Shown here one piece after another: positions 63,317-64,000 of a DNA stretch of 64,000 bases; positions within the stretch are counted from its first letter, which is position 1, and each line of letters opens with the position of its first letter. Position numbers and translations under genes: made by a program. The stretch comes from Massilia norwichensis (GTDB lineage Bacteria; Pseudomonadota; Gammaproteobacteria; Burkholderiales; Burkholderiaceae_D), in assembly GCF_024753245.1 (NCBI RefSeq), contig NZ_JANUGX010000004.1, positions 62,001 to 126,000 of the forward strand, in the 5' to 3' direction. Under the pieces are notes generated by a model. The model saw only the letters and a program-made list of their open reading frames with translations. It was not told the origin of the DNA and ran no database searches.

Positions 63317-64000
63317 ATGAACTCACTACTCGGCAAGTTGCTGGCGCTCGGCGCCGCCGGCGTTCTTTTTACCGGCGCCGCGCGCGCCGACGATAAATCT
63401 GCCTGCCAGTATGTGCAACTGGCCAAGGTGCCGCTCCACTACACCGGGCCTTCGCTCGGCATCACGATGGAAGGCACGATCAATGGCACGCCGGCAGTGA
63501 TGCTGGCCGACACCGGCTTCAGCCAGACCTACCTGACCCGTACCGGTACCGAGAAACGCGGCCTGAAGCTGCGGCCCACCGCCGAGCGGATCCAGGGTGT
63601 CGGCGGCATGTCGACCGTGTACACGACCAGGGTCGACGATTTCGCGGCCGGCCCCGCCAAATCCAGCAAGGGTTGGTTGAAAGTGGTCGGCGATACCGGC
63701 ACACCGCCCTGGTTCGAAGCCGCGGTCGGCGCGCCCTTCCTGCTGCAAACCGACATGGAATTGTCGGTGCCGGAAAAGCAGATGCGCTTCTTCAAACCGA
63801 TCGGCTGCGACAGCGCCTGGCTGGCCTACTGGGACAAGAATGCAGTCGTGATCCCGTTCGAGCGGAACGTCACCGGCCAGTTCGCGGTCAACCCGCCTTT
63901 CACGATCGAGATCAATGGCCAGAAGCTGCAAGCCATCATCGACAGCGGCGCCGGTCGTACCGCAATCGACTCGCGCGCGGCGCAGCGCATCGGCATCCGC
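63317..64000 (+). CDS. Retropepsin-like aspartic protease family protein, 3' end outside window
   Basis: The frame is open from ATG 63317 to the window edge (228 residues). A signal peptide ('LLALGAAGVLFTGAARA') implies a periplasmic protein. Two aspartic-protease-type triads are visible: D65-T-G ('VMLADTGFSQTYLTR') and D209-S-G ('IIDSGAGRTAIDS'), each followed by hydrophobic stretches as in bacterial retropepsin-like domains. Two such motifs in one chain suggest a pseudo-dimeric pepsin-like arrangement. The function of these bacterial proteins is largely unknown. It lies behind the rppH terminator with its own possible promoter. Confidence 0.82.
   Translation, partial: MNSLLGKLLALGAAGVLFTGAARADDKSACQYVQLAKVPLHYTGPSLGITMEGTINGTPAVMLADTGFSQTYLTRTGTEKRGLKLRPTAERIQGVGGMSTVYTTRVDDFAAGPAKSSKGWLKVVGDTGTPPWFEAAVGAPFLLQTDMELSVPEKQMRFFKPIGCDSAWLAYWDKNAVVIPFERNVTGQFAVNPPFTIEINGQKLQAIIDSGAGRTAIDSRAAQRIGIR

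Overview
This 64 kb window is a stretch of GC-rich chromosome from a betaproteobacterium of the order Burkholderiales. It most resembles Oxalobacteraceae such as Massilia or Janthinobacterium. That placement is inferred from gene order and protein style: a ypjD/ccsA-like gene near ffh, rubredoxin divergent from thiD-hemL, accB-accC-prmA-DUF3426-pfkB, very Ala/Lys-rich histone-H1-like proteins, and pilGHIJ with a giant ChpA. No database search was run. I saw no rRNA, tRNA, phage, transposase, toxin-antitoxin or CRISPR locus. The genes are mostly housekeeping, densely packed, with many 4-base stop/start overlaps.

Layout. 1-3451 (minus): yqgE-ruvX-pyrR-pyrB-pyrC', a pyrimidine operon ending in a dihydroorotase homologue that has lost metal-ligand histidines. 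3636-5075 (plus): CPD photolyase. 5064-14175 (minus): pilG-pilH-pilI-pilJ-chpA, the chemosensory pathway for type IV pilus twitching. 14352-16740: rubredoxin (minus) divergent from a degenerate thiD translationally coupled to hemL (plus). 16906-19936: a divergent NRAMP-like transporter, an SH3-like lipoprotein, and corA. 20120-27387 (minus): tonB-like, aroE and mtgA, then mpl, yqiA, ubiC and an RNase II-family nuclease. 27452-34760 (plus): an unknown protein, a TlpA-like thioredoxin, aroQ, accB, accC, prmA, a zinc-ribbon DUF3426 protein and a PfkB kinase. 34777-36824 (minus): yggT and a long repeat-built H1-like protein. 37403-41100 (minus): two GT4 glycosyltransferases and pgeF. 41215-45353 (minus): nrdA-nrdB with candidate NrdR boxes and a structured leader. 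45784-50028 (minus): pilS-pilR with a PP0621-like protein and a ypjD/ccsA-like protein. 50185-52908 (minus): a NitT/TauT-type ABC importer. 53098-54998 (plus): ffh and an H1-tail/SWIB protein. 55197-58842 (minus): a TauE exporter and two alkaline phosphatases, divergent from a LysR regulator. 59863-62255 (minus): proS and a lytic transglycosylase. 62474-64000 (plus): rppH and a retropepsin-like protein cut by the window end.

The non-coding DNA holds three families of dispersed palindromic repeats: a 19-bp-arm 'GGGGTCAGACACC' element, 'GTAGGGTGGGCAC...GTGCCCACCCTAC' elements, and 'CGTCATTCCCGCG...CGCGGGAATGACG' elements. They occur between genes and inside operons, including between nrdA and nrdB and inside the ABC transporter operon. 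I found no convincing entirely new multi-gene system. The most unusual items are the pseudo-dihydroorotase, the ThiD homologue with altered active-site signatures, the NRAMP homologue lacking both canonical metal motifs, the nested palindrome at 22665-22742, the repeat-built H1-like gene and the possibly leaderless retropepsin-like gene.
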